A DNA stretch of 64,000 nt from Sanderia malayensis (GCA_013076295.1 RQOL01000861.1:3596001-3660000), one strand, 5' to 3'. Counted from the stretch's first letter, positions 1-12,482 are shown. The notes: generated by a model from the sequence alone, not told the origin. Program-made: numbers and translations.

Positions 1-39
1 AATAAAGCAAAAGAAAACTGAAACTGCGCGGCCACTCAC

Positions 40-3000
40 TGGTGAAGACGAAGCCGTGCTTAATCCTTCCTTTGATAAAGTTTCTAAAGTCGTTGAGAAA
101 TGCGGTACAAGTCCTTCAAGAACCTATAATTTGAAATACACCCATTAATCACTCAAGCCCAGTCCCCACACTGGTGCTTCTCGTTTATAACAATCCAGAA
201 CTTTTAACATCGCCTATTGATATTACCAAAGCAACAGTGGAAATCAAAATACCTCTATTGAGTCATCCTGCAGTAATGTTTTCACTTCTCCTTGTATACA
301 TCCAGCATGCCGACTTAATATCTTACATACCTAAATCAAAAGGCAAAAGCGAGCCATAACCCAAACCCTTTACAAACACATTCATTCACTACTCATTCGA
401 ACACCCTGCGACTACAGCCTGTTCGAATGATTAGTTTCCATACCTCGTGGAATCCACATGCTATTGTCTTTCGCACAAATGCGTGAGGGTCGTTAACCAA
501 TTTTTGGAGCGTAGGTAACAACGTCGCAGAGAAAGTTTCGGCACCGTTAAAAAGTAGCATGGCCTGGAAAGGAATTAAAATGAGATTAAATCTGTGACGT
601 CATGATTGAACACGTCTCGCAGTTTTAAGAGTCTGGCTTGCCTTACAGAAACTCATTGCAAAGCTGCAACTTGTCGAATCTTTCTCTCCATACAGGGTAA
701 TTGGAAATAAAGTTCTTGACATTTGCCGAGTTAAATATACAATGCTTGATCATATCAAAATATGATAATGGATCAGTGACAGTGAAGAAAAGCTGAGTCG
801 ACTGTGTCATAGTCTAATCAGTTAGAAATGCCTAATCCATTATAACCCCACTGTAATCCAACGCAGTTGATTCGAAGATGAGATGTGCAAAATTGAATTT
901 GCTTTGGACCACAGTGTAAAGACATAAGGGCAAATTTGCTAATCATTAACAGAGTGGTTTCACACAAGAATCTTAGGAAATACAGAGAAGAGCAAAAATC
1001 ATGGAGTTTGACCTCGAGAACAAAAATCACGGCCGAGGGGATTGGGGAGAATAAAGATAAGGTCACTTCACTCACTGGAAAATTGTATGCACACCATTTT
1101 CGACATTCAGCTTTCTTGTCTTCAAATACACAGTCGAAACCTAGCCCAAATTGCTGAAAGAATAAATTAACAAGCATGATCTCACAGCAGCGAAAAATTA
1201 ACTCAAACGTTCAAACTAATTTCACGAAATTTAACCCCATACTTCAGCATCCCGACCCAGCATTCCATATTTATACTTAGAAGCTACAAACTCATCGCAC
1301 TTGAGAAAGAATGAGCTGCTTACCTTCTTGGGACTAGAGGGCTGTCTAGGACTATTAGTTGGGTCTCCACAATCACATAGCTTCATGTAGCAATTAAGAA
1401 AGTACTCCCTTTCTTCCTTTGATAGATTAACTAAAACCAAAACGGGACATAGATGAATGTACAGAAATCTGATGTATATACATGTCAGAAAAACTAGTCC
1501 TTTGACTTTTCCGTGATTATGGTGCTCAATACACAAAGGTGGAGGGTAACAGGCAAAAAATGGTTCAAGCAGATTTGATCTCTATGAGTCTGTTTCGTAA
1601 ATAAACAATTGGGTAGAAGATATCAGATACGTATATACTATATGCACAAACGTGCACGGTAATTTATAGCTGTATGTTTTAAGAGACTTAATCCCTTAAT
1701 CCCGACAAAGCCTCGTGCTTGACTGGGGATTGACATGAAATGATAGATCATCAGATAGATGAATGAAATTACCCGAAAGTCCATGGCACAATTTCCCAAT
1801 ATGCTTTGCGACTGTGACAGCCTCTTCCTCATTCTTCTTTGCAATGACGCTTTGACAATAGCTCAGCACCAGTGGAATGACGATCTCAGTACAAGAATCT
1901 TCGAGACAGAAAACAAAAGATTCAAATGATCATTGAAGACAGAAGATCAATTAAAACAGAGGATCTATAGAGGGATGTAGTTCTTAAGCATAGCTTATAC
2001 AAGATATTAGTTATGCAACTGAAACTTACCATCATCTAACAAGGTTAATATATTTGATACAGCCTCTATTCCTGCTTCTCGAACAAACATCTGCTCATCT
2101 TTAGTTAATTCTATCAATTCTGGGAGAATTATCTTCCTCGTAAGCTCCAATCTGCAATTGAATCAAGTCACTAGAACTAATAGTTGATTGGTTAATACAA
2201 TACATTCAGGTATTAATTAGATCTTCCACAAGCATGCTATCTAATACCTGATACGTAATACTTCAACGAGTTAAATGTCAATTGACGCAACCGATTCGGA
2301 AAAGATTACAAAAGTGATCAAAGTAGATTAAGCATGATATGGCTCACTAGATATGTTTCACTTACCCGACACCCTTTGCGACCGAATCAAGCTGTTGACA
2401 CATTGCTAAACGAACCTCTTTTTCCACGTCTTGACACAGTGACGTCACCAGCTTTAAAAGCTCTCTCTTTACGCTGTAAAGTACCGGGATGAAGAACGGA
2501 GTCAATGACATTGTGCAATGTTAAATTACGGATTAAGAGAAGTTAAAACCAACCTCATTTGATCCAAGTTGATTGCTAGCTTCCCCAATAGACTACAGCA
2601 GGCTAATCTTGAGCTGACCGTCTTTGAGAGCGTTCCCATTGACCTGGCCAAATTTAGGATCTGCAAAATCCAAACAGAATTCATGCTTTATACAGTTGGA
2701 AAGGATTCGCATAGGGGAATGAAGCAATTTAACAAACCTCGTTGTTAATTGTCTTTGTAGGTAGAAATGGTAAGGAAGCCAGAAGAGCATCAAGCCATGA
2801 TTTTGCAACATCTGAAAAAAATAAACTTGTCAATTATCCCAAACAAAGAACCCGTAGCAGTAACATGGATATTTAAAAAAGTAGAGAACTTGAGCTACTT
2901 AAAATGTTACTTAATGATAATAGCAAATAAAAATAATATAATGGTCACTTTTGTGCTATGCGTGACTTAAGTGAGTGAAAGCTCAAAATTTTACAGTAAA

Positions 3001-5163
3001 TTTTACAGAGTTTGTGCAGAATAGAGACTAAACTTACCAACATTATCATGTGAAATGTTGTCCAAAATGACTGGCAACAGGACACGAGCATAAAGAGATC
3101 CAGTGAGTGTCTGGCTTTCTGCAATATCACAGAATACTCTCGAGGCTGCAATGTGCAGTTCTTCTGTTCCTCTTTGCAATGATTCACGAACATATCTCAC
3201 AAACCTTTCTATTGTATCAGATTGTCTTTCTGTGAGCAGTGTTTTCAAGTTTTCAATTGCATTTACTTTCTGAACATTCTGACCAGACCTACAAGAAGAG
3301 AATAGCAAAAACTAATAAAATTTACATAGACAAATTTCATAAGTATCACATAACTATCACATATCGCTCTTTGCGTGTTACTACAAGTCTAAAATATGTC
3401 TTGGCAAAGTACATCATTTTTTTACATCAAAGCAGTCTTTCCTAATATCAAACTTAGAAAGAGGATCTGTGAACCTTAAGTTTGACTTTAAATTGTTTTA
3501 AATGTTCAAGTTTAAAATACAAAGCCAGGTTTTCACAGCAAGAAAACAAAGCATGGAGTATTCGCATGATCAATTGCTTGAAAGACTTATTCAGATAACA
3601 CCTGCAAGTAAAACTTTAAATCTTCTTGAAATGATGCCTACCTCAATAGATAAATCGATCTTTCTAACAAATCCAAGCTTTCGTCTACCATAAGTTGATC
3701 TATCTCTTCTTTGGTCTGAAAAACAAAGAAGATTCAGATGTGATACCTCATAGTAATTAAACACAGAAACCAAACAGAGCTTCTAGATCATTCGACCATG
3801 CAAAAAGTTGCTTTCATGCACTGGTAAATAACTTCCTAATATCCCAGTGGTCCATATTCAATTATGCAAAGTCTTAGTGTAGACATTAAGACACACAGTT
3901 CACAGAATAACAAAGCAAGCTTTTGGTGAAAAATATGCCAAAACATTAATTGAAAGTCATTAATATTTTATTAGTTTTTTCTACCAAGCTTAGACTGGTA
4001 TAACTATCCAAAAATTCTATCTGCCCATATTTTGTTGGAGTAGACAAGAAAGTGTATTTGTACAGTTTATCTAATAATGAAACAGCTCTAAAAATGTTTG
4101 AATTTCATTTGTATTTGTGGCTTGAGAATGTTTAGAACTAGAATTTGTACTGATGGTGAATTAATTTTTCTAGTGATTGAACAACATACTTGTTACATTT
4201 TGCGCAAAGACGAGACATAATTACTTTCTGCATTTATCATAATGCCGTTGCTTTCGGAATTTAGACCCTCTGATTATTCAAATACAAAGTAAATGCAGCA
4301 GATAAAGAAAGCAGATTAGGGAAGATTACAAAAGAGATCAAGCTAGCATGAGTTTTTAAGCTCTTGGTAGAATTTTATATTTGAAACTTCAAAATTTCCT
4401 CTCATCATTGCAGCTAGCCTTCCAATTTTGAATAAATGGATCAGAATTCTAACCACAAGTTGCAAAACTTAAACCAATGCAGGTCAAATATTGAGGCATT
4501 CAGCAAAGGTATTAGAACCTTCTGTGATTTTACTAGTGATTAAGTAACAACAATTTGGTATGGAATATGGAGAGATGACAAGCTTAGCAAAACACATCAA
4601 AATGACGAAATTAATATCACAGTTAAATATTCCATGGTTCATTTACTTTCAGTGAAAGGAAGTCTGGTAAAAGAATAAGGTCTTTCTTCAGAATATATGA
4701 AAATAGGTGTGCCTTTTGTTTTAATAATGCAATTTATAAATTAGCCTTTCCAACAAAATTACTAAAGCGTCTGTTTACCACTTGGGGTATTCAATGCTTT
4801 TTCCGACCGTCAAAAATTAAACGTAAGAGGACGTTAACATAATATTTAGCGCTTAATGATATTTGCACAAATGCGAAACTAATGGACATGAATTTTTATA
4901 TAAACACGCAAATCTGGAGTAATTTCCAAGGCAACGAAGATTATAGGTGGGTGGGTCGGGTGCATGGTGTAAATCTAATCTTTGAGTTCACACAAACATT
5001 GCCAAAATAAATAAAAGATTCTGGTTTCATATACCTTTGTGCTCTTTATACTTCTTTCGCTTCGCAGTTCCTCGACATCCTCTTCTGAAAGACTCAAAGG
5101 TGCTTTGCTGAATGCCAGCACTGCTTCCCAATCAGCATATTTTCTTGGGGCCATCTTCTTCAT
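40..5163 (-). CDS. PPP4R4: PPP4R4-like protein phosphatase 4 regulatory subunit, HEAT-repeat scaffold (3' end outside window)
   Basis: Thirteen exons carry 486 codons: 5035-5163, 3642-3715, 3038-3288, 2738-2811, 2554-2660, 2366-2473, 2030-2151, 1773-1898, 1324-1430, 1076-1153, 444-563, 253-330, 40-123. Phases agree throughout. Blocks read in vertebrate PPP4R4 order: EEIDQLMVDESLDLLERS, then SGQNVQ, SSRLACCSLLGKL, SLCQDVEKEVRLAMCQQL, ILPELIELTKDE, HIGKLCHGL, KWCAYNFP, and EVKTLLQDDSIE. The helical repeats are the HEAT type used by PP4 and PP2A scaffold subunits; vertebrate PPP4R4 binds the PP4 catalytic subunit in the cytoplasm. The start is the first methionine of the 5163 exon (MKKMAPRK); a second methionine lies three codons on. 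The 4.4-kb 5' half holds only three coding exons. The C-terminal tail is off the left edge. PPP4R1 is the main alternative, but the collinear motifs favour PPP4R4. Confidence 0.85.
3716..5034 (-). other. Large first intron of the PPP4R4-like gene
   Basis: This AT-rich 1.3-kb intron separates the first coding exon from the second. No exon-like block, tandem repeat or transposon end is visible. Confidence 0.7.
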
Positions 5164-5754
5164 TTTCTTGGATAAGAGCCCTGCAAAGGCTCTGTTCCAA
5201 CGGGCCTATTTATCAGTCTGTGGTCAAGTTCTGCAGAACAACAAGCGTTTTTCGTAAAACAAGGCCTTCAGCTCAGCTGTTTGCGCTTCCAAATTGCGCT
5301 GCAATTATTCGTTTTAATTAGTTTGAAATTGTAGACAATTTTCGCGTCTAGCTGTCCATGTTGCATCCGTCATCAAGGCAAGATTGCTTCCTCGTGACTC
5401 GGGACATCGTGTCAGGTCGTGATTCATGTGAGTTCCTCCTCTTCTCTGTTACTGTGCCGACAGACAACTAGGCTGCAAATTTACAAAAATTAAACAACTA
5501 ACAAATAATTGCGTGAAAAATAAGTAACAATAACAAAAAGAGAGTTCTGCAAACTAGCTATATTATTTGCAAATCCTCGCTAATTGAAATACTGTACTGA
5601 CATTGACCTTTCAACAATTATCGCCTAACCTTTGAAAATGATGTGAATGTGATGTGATAACTTGCTGCACAAAAGCTAATGAGACCTTCCTGCGGCTACC
5701 CGCAGAATTCCGCGTGTATCGCATACAAAACAAAAGATCATTGATCTTCTTTTC
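5164..5754. other. Intergenic DNA upstream of the PPP4R4-like gene
   Basis: About 590 bp between the PPP4R4 start codon and the target duplication of the foldback element. It probably holds the PPP4R4 promoter and 5' UTR. No coding block or clear core-promoter motif was recognised. Confidence 0.5.
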
Positions 5755-5764
5755 CCAGAGGCGG
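5755..5764 (+). repeat. Left target-site duplication of the foldback element
   Basis: CCAGAGGCGG directly abuts the left terminus and recurs in the same orientation at 12483-12492, as expected from transposition with a 10-bp staggered cut. A C precedes both copies, so 11 bp is also possible. Confidence 0.8.
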
Positions 5765-5910
5765 GCAAGGACTTCATGTAAGAATATCCTAAGGCCCTGA
5801 AATATATTATCGGACGAACCATATAGGGTACTAACATGTATCCATGTATATGTATGGTATAGTATAGTATAGTAGTATAGTACCTATATATTACTATAGT
5901 ATACCGATAC
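5765..5910 (+). repeat. Left outer unique inverted terminal segment of the foldback element
   Basis: About 145 bp of non-tandem sequence ending in GTATACCGATAC. It pairs with 12345-12482 with a few substitutions and one small indel (an extra CATGTATC near 5840). Confidence 0.85.
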
Positions 5911-8756
5911 GTCCTAATTACCCTACCTGTCCTAGTTATCCTAACTGTCCTAGCGACCCTAGTTGTCCTAGTTATCCTAGCTGTCCTAGTTGTCCTAACT
6001 GTCCTAGCTGTCCTAGTCGTCCTAGTTATCCTAGCTGTCCTAGTTGTCCTAACTGTCCTAGCTGTCCTAGTCGTCCTAGTTATCCTAGCTGTCCTAGTTG
6101 TCCTAGTTATCCTAGCTGTCCTAGTTGTCCTAGCTGTCCTAGTTGTCCTAGCTGTCCTAGTTATCCTACTTGTCCTAGTTATCCTAGCTGTCCTAGTTGT
6201 CCTAGTTATCCTAGCTGTCCTAGTTGTCCTAACTGTCCTAGTTGTCCTAGTTATCCTAGCTGTCCTAGTTGTCCTAGTTATCCTAGCTGTCCTAGTTGTC
6301 CTAGCTGTCCTAGTTGTCCTAGCTGTCCTAGTTGTCCTAGTTATCCTAGCTGTCCTAGTTGTCCTAACTGTCCTAGCTGTCCTAGTTGTCCTAGCTGTCC
6401 TAGTTATCCTAGCTGTCCTAGTTGTCCTAGTTGTCCTAACTGTCCTAGCTGTCCTAGTTTTCCTAGTTATCCTAGCTGTCCTAGCTGTCCTAGTTATCCT
6501 AACTGTCCTAGCTGTCCTAGTCGTCCTAGTTATCCTAGCTGTCCTAGTTGTCCTAGTTATCCTAGCTGTCCCAGTTATCCTAGTTATCCTAGCTGTCCTA
6601 GTTGTCCTAACTGTCCTAGCTGTCCTAGTTATCCTAGCTGTCCTAGCTATCCTAGTTATCCTAGCTGTCCTAGTTATCCTAACTGTCCTAGTTATCCTAG
6701 CTGTCCTAGTTATCCTAGCTGTCCTAGCTGTCCTAGTTGTCCTAGCTGTCCTAGTTGTCCTAGCTGTCCTAGTTATCCTACTTGTCCTAGTTATCCTAGC
6801 TCTCCTAGTTGTCCTAGTTATCCTAGCTGTCCTAGTTGTCCTAACTGTCCTAGCTGTCCTAGTTGTCCTAGTTATCCTAGCTGTCCTAGTTGTCCTAGTT
6901 ATCCTAGCTGTCCTAGTTGTCCTAGTTATCCTAGCTGTCCTAGCTGTCCTAGCTGTCCTAGTTGTCCTAGCTGTCCTAGTTATCCTACTTGTCCTAGTTA
7001 TCCTAGCTCTCCTAGTTGTCCTAGTTATCCTAGCTGCCCTAGTTGTCCTAACTGTCCTAGCTGTCCTAGCTGTCCTAGTTGTCCTAGTTATCCTAGCTGT
7101 CCTAGTTGTCCTAACTGTCCTAGCTGTCCTAGTTATCCTAGCTGTCCTAGCTATCCTAGTTATCCTAGCTGTCCTAGTTATCCTAGTTGTCCTAGCTGTC
7201 CTAGTTGTGCTAACTGTCCTAGCTGTCCTAGTTGTCCTAGTTATCCTAGCTGTCCTAGTTGTCCTAGTTATCCTAGCTGTCCTAGTTTTCCTAACTGTCC
7301 TAGCTGTCCTAGCTGTCCTAGTTATCCTAGCTGTCCTAGTTGTCCTAGCTGTCCTAGTTGTCCTAGTTATCCTAGCTGTCCTAGTTGTCCTAACTGTCCT
7401 AGCTGTCCTAGTTGTCCTAGCTGTCCTAGTTATCCTAGCTGTCCTAGTTGTCCTAGTTGTCCTAACTGTCCTAGCTGTCCTAGTTTTCCTAGTTATCCTA
7501 GCTGTCCTAGCTGTCCTAGTTATCCTAACTGTCCTAGCTGTCCTAGTCGTCCTAGTTATCCTAGCTGTCCTAGTTGTCCTAGTTATCCTAGCTGTCCCAG
7601 TTATCCTAGTTATCCTAGCTGTCCTAGTTGTCCTAACTGTCCTAGCTGTCCTAGTTATCCTAGCTGTCCTAGCTATCCTAGTTATCCTAGCTGTCCTAGT
7701 TATCCTAACTGTCCTAGTTATCCTAGCTGTCCTAGTTATCCTAGCTGTCCTAGCTGTCCTAGTTGTCCTAGCTGTCCTAGTTGTCCTAGCTGTCCTAGTT
7801 ATCCTACTTGTCCTAGTTATCCTAGCTCTCCTAGTTGTCCTAGTTATCCTAGCTGTCCTAGTTGTCCTAACTGTCCTAGCTGTCCTAGTTGTCCTAGTTA
7901 TCCTAGCTGTCCTAGTTGTCCTAGTTATCCTAGCTGTCCTAGTTGTCCTAGTTATCCTAGCTGTCCTAGCTGTCCTAGCTGTCCTAGTTGTCCTAGCTGT
8001 CCTAGTTATCCTACTTGTCCTAGTTATCCTAGCTCTCCTAGTTGTCCTAGTTATCCTAGCTGCCCTAGTTGTCCTAACTGTCCTAGCTGTCCTAGCTGTC
8101 CTAGTTGTCCTAGTTATCCTAGCTGTCCTAGTTGTCCTAGTTATCCTAGCTGTCCTAGTTTTCCTAACTGTCCTAGCTGTCCTAGTTGTCCTAGTTATCC
8201 TAGCTGTCCTAGTTGTCCTAGCTGTCCTAGTTGTGCTAACTGTCCTAGCTGTCCTAGTTGTCCTAGTTATCCTAGCTGTCCTAGTTGTCCTAGTTATCCT
8301 AGCTGTCCTAGTTTTCCTAACTGTCCTAGCTGTCCTAGTTGTCCTAGTTATCCTAGCTGTCCTAGTTGTCCTAGCTGTCCTAGTTGTGCTAACTGTCCTA
8401 GCTGTCCTAGTTGTCCTAGTTATCCTAGCTGTCCTAGTTGTCCTAGTTATCCTAGCTGTCCTAGTTGTCCTAGCTGTCCTAGTTGTCCTAGTTATCCTAG
8501 CTGTCCTAGTTGTCCTAACTGTCCTAGTTGTCCTAGCTGTCCTAGTTGTCCTAGCTGTCCTAGTTATCCTAGCTGTCCTAGTTATCCTAGTTGTCCTAGC
8601 TGTCCTAGTTATCCTAGCTGTCCTAGTTATCCTAGCTGTCCTAGTTGTCCTAGTTATCCTAGTTGTCCTAGTTATCCTAGCTGTCCTAGTTGTCCTAGCT
8701 GTCCTAGCTGTCCTAGTTATCCTAGCTGTCCTAGTTATCCTAAATGTCCCAGTTGT
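5911..8756 (+). repeat. Left arm: 9-bp tandem repeat array (TGTCCTAGT type)
   Basis: More than 300 head-to-tail copies of a 9-bp unit, TGTCCTAG plus C or T, with TATCCTAG variants. Higher-order copying is visible: a distinctive GTTTTCCTAGTTAT variant at 6457 recurs at 7483, 1026 bp or 114 units later, with matching surroundings. Because the period is divisible by three, it gives a 528-codon open frame of Val, Leu, Ala and Ile from 7207. This is not a gene. Confidence 0.95.
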
Positions 8757-8972
8757 TGTGCATGATTTTATACAGGGTGGGTCAAAAAAATAACACCCGA
8801 AACAAACTATTTTTTAGGAAAGTAATATTATGAGCAATTTGTTGCAAATTTCTACCATAAATATTCAACTTAAAAGACATCTTGTGTAAAAATTTTTGGT
8901 ATTGATTTTTTCTCATTTTGGAGCAATTACAATTTCAAAATTTCTAATCGTGAAATCTGCTGTTATGACATT

Positions 8973-9239
8973 TACCGTAAATCCTCGCCCCCGGGGGCTT
9001 ATTTGCAAAAACTAAATTTCAGCCAGATTATTGTCCAATATTAAGCAAAATGAATGCTATACTATGCAGCCAATCAATGAAATTATTGGTTTAAACTTGC
9101 TGCTATTTGCAATACATTCACTAAACAACTTCAATATCTCGATACTTGGGCTCAATTTCCTTGCAAATGATTATCAGGATGTGGGCTTATTCAAGGGGGT
9201 CTTATTCGAAGGTGGGGGTTTATTCGAGGATTTACGGTA
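8973..9239. mobile_element. MITE with TACCGTAAATCCTCG ends nested in the mariner-like core
   Basis: A 15-bp perfect terminal inverted repeat, TACCGTAAATCCTCG, encloses 267 bp with runs of GGGGGCTTATT near both ends. A relative lies at 13221. No coding content. The target duplication is unclear (TTA or TA). Confidence 0.7.
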
Positions 9240-9290
9240 ATGTATGAGAACTGACTACGTTGGAAGAGCAATACATACGTCTTTTTCAAA

Positions 9291-9551
9291 TTGTTCAGAG
9301 GAAAGCAATATGCCAAAATATCACATAAAAATAAATATTTCATCCAAAATTTGCAAATTGCGAAAGGTTGGAAAAGAAAGAAAATCATTTCTGAATTTCC
9401 TAACAAAAACTTTTCCATTGGCTTGAGAATAACATACACAATACTGCGCCATTGGGTTAGGCTATTGAACGGATACGGGGTTTGTCGTCAACGAAAAGTT
9501 ATAAAAATAGTACTTGGCCCCAGAAAGACTTCAGAAATTTATAGGAAATAG
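9291..9551 (+). pseudogene. Possible decayed mariner transposase N-terminus
   Basis: An 86-codon frame contains KKIISEFPNKNFSIG and, after a disrupted stretch, RLLNGYGVCRQR. This resembles the helix-turn-helix start of mariner-type transposases (EFP-KN... then ID-TG...R). The catalytic DDE/D region is absent. Weak resemblance only, supported mainly by the TA-flanked CAGGGTGGG ends around it. Confidence 0.35.
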
Positions 9552-10003
9552 AGGAAACTTTGAACACCTTGTTTAATTATTTTTTTGTTCTTTTTATTTC
9601 TAAGTTTTTTTGTTTTGTTTTTCAACGTTGTCAATTTTCAGACAAAATTTCACAACAGTAGGTTTTACGACTAGAAGTTTTAAAATTACAACTGCTCAAA
9701 AATGACTTAATATAATTACAGAATATTTTTACACAAGATGTCTTTTGAGTTGAATGTTAATGGTAGAAATTTGCAAAAAATTGCTCATCAGATGCTTTTC
9801 CTAAAAATAGTTTGTTTCGGGTGATTTTCACTCTAAGACAAAGAAGAAGATCAGAACTTCAGTACATTTTCATCGTCCTAAGACCCTCAGACTTGACAGA
9901 AAGCCAAATTACCCAAAGCGATCTGCACCAAGGACCAACAAACTTGATCATTGTGATTTTGGGTGATTTTTTTGGCCCACCCTGTATAAAGTCATGCACA
10001 ACA

Positions 10004-12344
10004 ACTGGGACATCTAGGATAACTAGGACAACTAGGACAGCTAGGACAGTTAGGACAACTAGGACAGTTAGGATAACTAGGACAGCTAGGATAACTAGGA
10101 CAACTAGGACAGCTAGGACAGCTAAGATAACTAGGACAGCTAGGATAACTAGGACAACTAGGACAGCTAGGATAACTAGGACAGGTAGGATAACTAGGAC
10201 ACCTAGGATAACTAGGACAGCTAGGACAGCTAGGACAACTAGGACAGCTAGGACAGCTAAGATAACTAGGACAGCTAGGACAGTTAGAACAGCTAGGATA
10301 ACTAGGACAGCTAGGACAGCTAGGACAACTAGGACAGCTAGGACAGCTAAGATAACTAGGACAGCTAGGATAACTAGGACAACTAGGACAGCTAGGATAA
10401 CTAGGACAGGTAGGATAACTAGGACACCTAGGATAACTAGGACAGCTAGGACAGCTAGGACAGCTAGGATAACTAGGACAGCTAAGATAACTAGGACAGC
10501 TAGGACAGTTAGAACAGCTAGGATAACTAGGACAGCTAGGACAGCTAGGACAACTAGGACAGCTAGGACAGCTAAGATAACTAGGACAGCTAGGATAACT
10601 AGGACAACTAGGACAGCTAGGATAACTAGGACAGGTAGGATAACTAGGACACCTAGGATAACTAGGACAGCTAGGACAGTTAGGACAGCTAGGATAACTA
10701 GGACAGCTAAGATAACTAGGACAGCTAGGACAGTTAGAACAGCTAGGATAACTAGGACAGTTAGGATAGCTAGGACAGCTAGGACAGCTAGGACAGTTAG
10801 GACATGCTAGGACAGCTGGGATAACTAGGACAGTTAGGACAACTAGGATAACTAGGACAGCTAGGATAGCTAGGATAACTAGGACAGCTAGGACACCTAG
10901 GATAACTAGGACAGCTAGGACAGCTAGGACAACTAGGACAGCTAGGACAGCTAAGATAACTAGGACAGCTAGGACAGTTAGAACAGCTAGGATAACTAGG
11001 ACAGCTAGGACAGCTAGGACAACTAGGACAGCTAGGACAGCTAAGATAACTAGGACAGCTAGGACAGCTAAGATAACTAGGACAGCTAGGACAGTTAGAA
11101 CAGCTAGGATAACTAGGACAGTTAGGACAGCTAGGACAGCTAGGACAGCTAGGACATGCTAGGACAGCTGGGATAACTAGGACAGTTAGGGCAACTAGGA
11201 CAGCTAGGATAGCTAGGATAACTAGGACAGCTAGGATAACTAGGGCAGCTAGGACAACTAGGACAGTTGGGACAGCTAGGACAACTAGGACAGCTAGGAT
11301 AACTAGGACAGCTAGGACAGCTAGGATAACTAGGACAGCTAGGATAACTAGGACAGTTAGGACAGCTAGGATAACTAGGACAGCTAGGATAACTAGGACA
11401 GCTAGGATAACTAGGGCAGCTAGGACAACTAGGACAGTTGGGACTGCTAGGATAACTAGGACAGCTAGGACAGTTAGGACAGCTAGGATAACTAGGACAG
11501 TTAGGATAACTAGGACAGCTAGGATAACTAGGATAACTGGGACAGCTAGGATAACTAGGATAACTAGGACAGCTAGGATAACTAGGACAGCTAGGATAGT
11601 TAGGATAACTAGGATAACTAGGGCAGCTAGGACAACTAGGACAGTTGGGACAGCTAGGACAACTAGGACAGCTAGGATAACTAGGACAGCTAGGACAGCT
11701 AGGATAACTAGGACAGCTAGGATAACTAGGACAGTTAGGACAGCTAGGATAACTAGGACAGCTAGGATAACTAGGACAGCTAGGATAACTAGGGCAGCTA
11801 GGACAACTAGGACAGTTGGGACTGCTAGGATAACTAGGACAGCTAGGACAGTTAGGACAGCTAGGATAACTAGGACAGTTAGGATAACTAGGACAGCTAG
11901 GATAACTAGGATAACTGGGACAGCTAGGATAACTAGGATAACTAGGACAGCTAGGATAACTAGGATAACTAGGACAGCTAGGATAGTTAGGATAACTAGG
12001 ACAGCTAGGACAGTTAGGATAACTAGGATAGCTAGGACAGCTAGGATAACTAGGACAGCTAGGACAGTTAGGATAACTAGGACAGCTAGGATAACTAGGA
12101 CAGTTAGGATAACTAGGACAGCTAGGATAACTAGGATAGCTAGGACAGCTAGGATAACTAGGACAGCTAGGACAGTTAGGACAACTAGGACAGCTAGGAT
12201 AACTAGGATAACTAGGACAGCTAGGATAACTAGGATAACTAGGACAGCTAGGATAACTAGGATAACTAGGACAGCTAGGATAGTTAGGATAACTAGGACA
12301 GCTAGGACAGTTAGGATAACTAGGACAGCTAGGATAACTAGGAC
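10004..12344 (-). repeat. Right arm: inverted 9-bp tandem repeat array (ACTAGGACA type)
   Basis: About 260 copies of the reverse-complement unit, AGGACAGCT with AGGATAACT variants, ending at GGACGTATCGGTATAC, which mirrors the left array's start. It has its own higher-order period: a GGGACTGCTAGG variant at 11440 recurs near 11818, 378 bp or 42 units on. The arm is about 500 bp shorter than the left. The 332-codon Thr/Arg-rich frame from 9812 is a repeat artefact. Confidence 0.95.
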
Positions 12345-12482
12345 GTATCGGTATACTATAGTAATATACAGGTACTATACTACTATACTATACTATACCA
12401 TACATATACATGCTAGTACCATATATGGTTCGTCCGATAATATATTTCAGGGCCTTAGGATATTCTTATATGAAGTCTTAGC
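12345..12482 (-). repeat. Right outer unique inverted terminal segment of the foldback element
   Basis: The complement of 5765-5910. It contains the mirror of GGCCCTGAAATATATTATC and ends at GAAGTCTTAGC. Confidence 0.85.

Larger units (their letters stand above)
8773..9984 (+). mobile_element. Tc1/mariner-like element at the apex of the foldback element
   Basis: The ends are CAGGGTGGGTCAAAAAAAT and, inverted, CAGGGTGGGCCAAAAAAAT, each next to TA, as for Tc1/mariner elements. Subterminal inverted matches (ACACAAGATGTCTTTTGA near 9732 and its complement near 8876) extend the symmetry. The flanks GTGCATGA and TCATGCAC are themselves inverted, so it lies exactly at the palindrome centre. Whether it inserted there or is the true loop is unresolved. 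The interior holds a decayed transposase-like frame (9291-9551) and a nested MITE (8973-9239). Confidence 0.7.
5765..12482. mobile_element. Foldback-type transposable element, 6.7 kb, with tandem-repeat inverted arms
   Basis: The two ends are inverted copies: left begins GCAAGGACTTCATGTAAG, the right end read backwards begins GCTAAGACTTCATATAAG. The match continues for about 145 bp through a (TATAG)n-rich stretch. Inside come two opposed tandem arrays of a 9-bp unit (5911-8756 and 10004-12344), then a short inner inverted repeat (TGTTGTGCATGA type) and a central mariner-like insert (8773-9984). A 10-bp direct repeat flanks the whole. Long inverted repeats built of short tandem units around a small core are the hallmark of foldback (FB) elements, and TSDs of 8-11 bp are typical of the MULE superfamily. 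No mobilising transposase is present, so it looks non-autonomous. The superfamily is inferred; the structure is seen directly. Confidence 0.85.

Noticed and set aside
7207..8793. 528-codon open frame of Val, Leu, Ala and Ile
   Set aside because: It is the 9-bp tandem repeat read in one frame; the period is a multiple of three so no stop arises. No gene signals.
9812..10810. 332-codon frame ending in a Thr-Arg-rich repeat
   Set aside because: Same cause in the right arm of the foldback element; the start lies in the mariner-like core.
5911..12344. Telomere or centromere array
   Set aside because: The unit is not telomeric, and the two arrays are inverted, have unique ends and are flanked by a target duplication, so a transposon explains them better.
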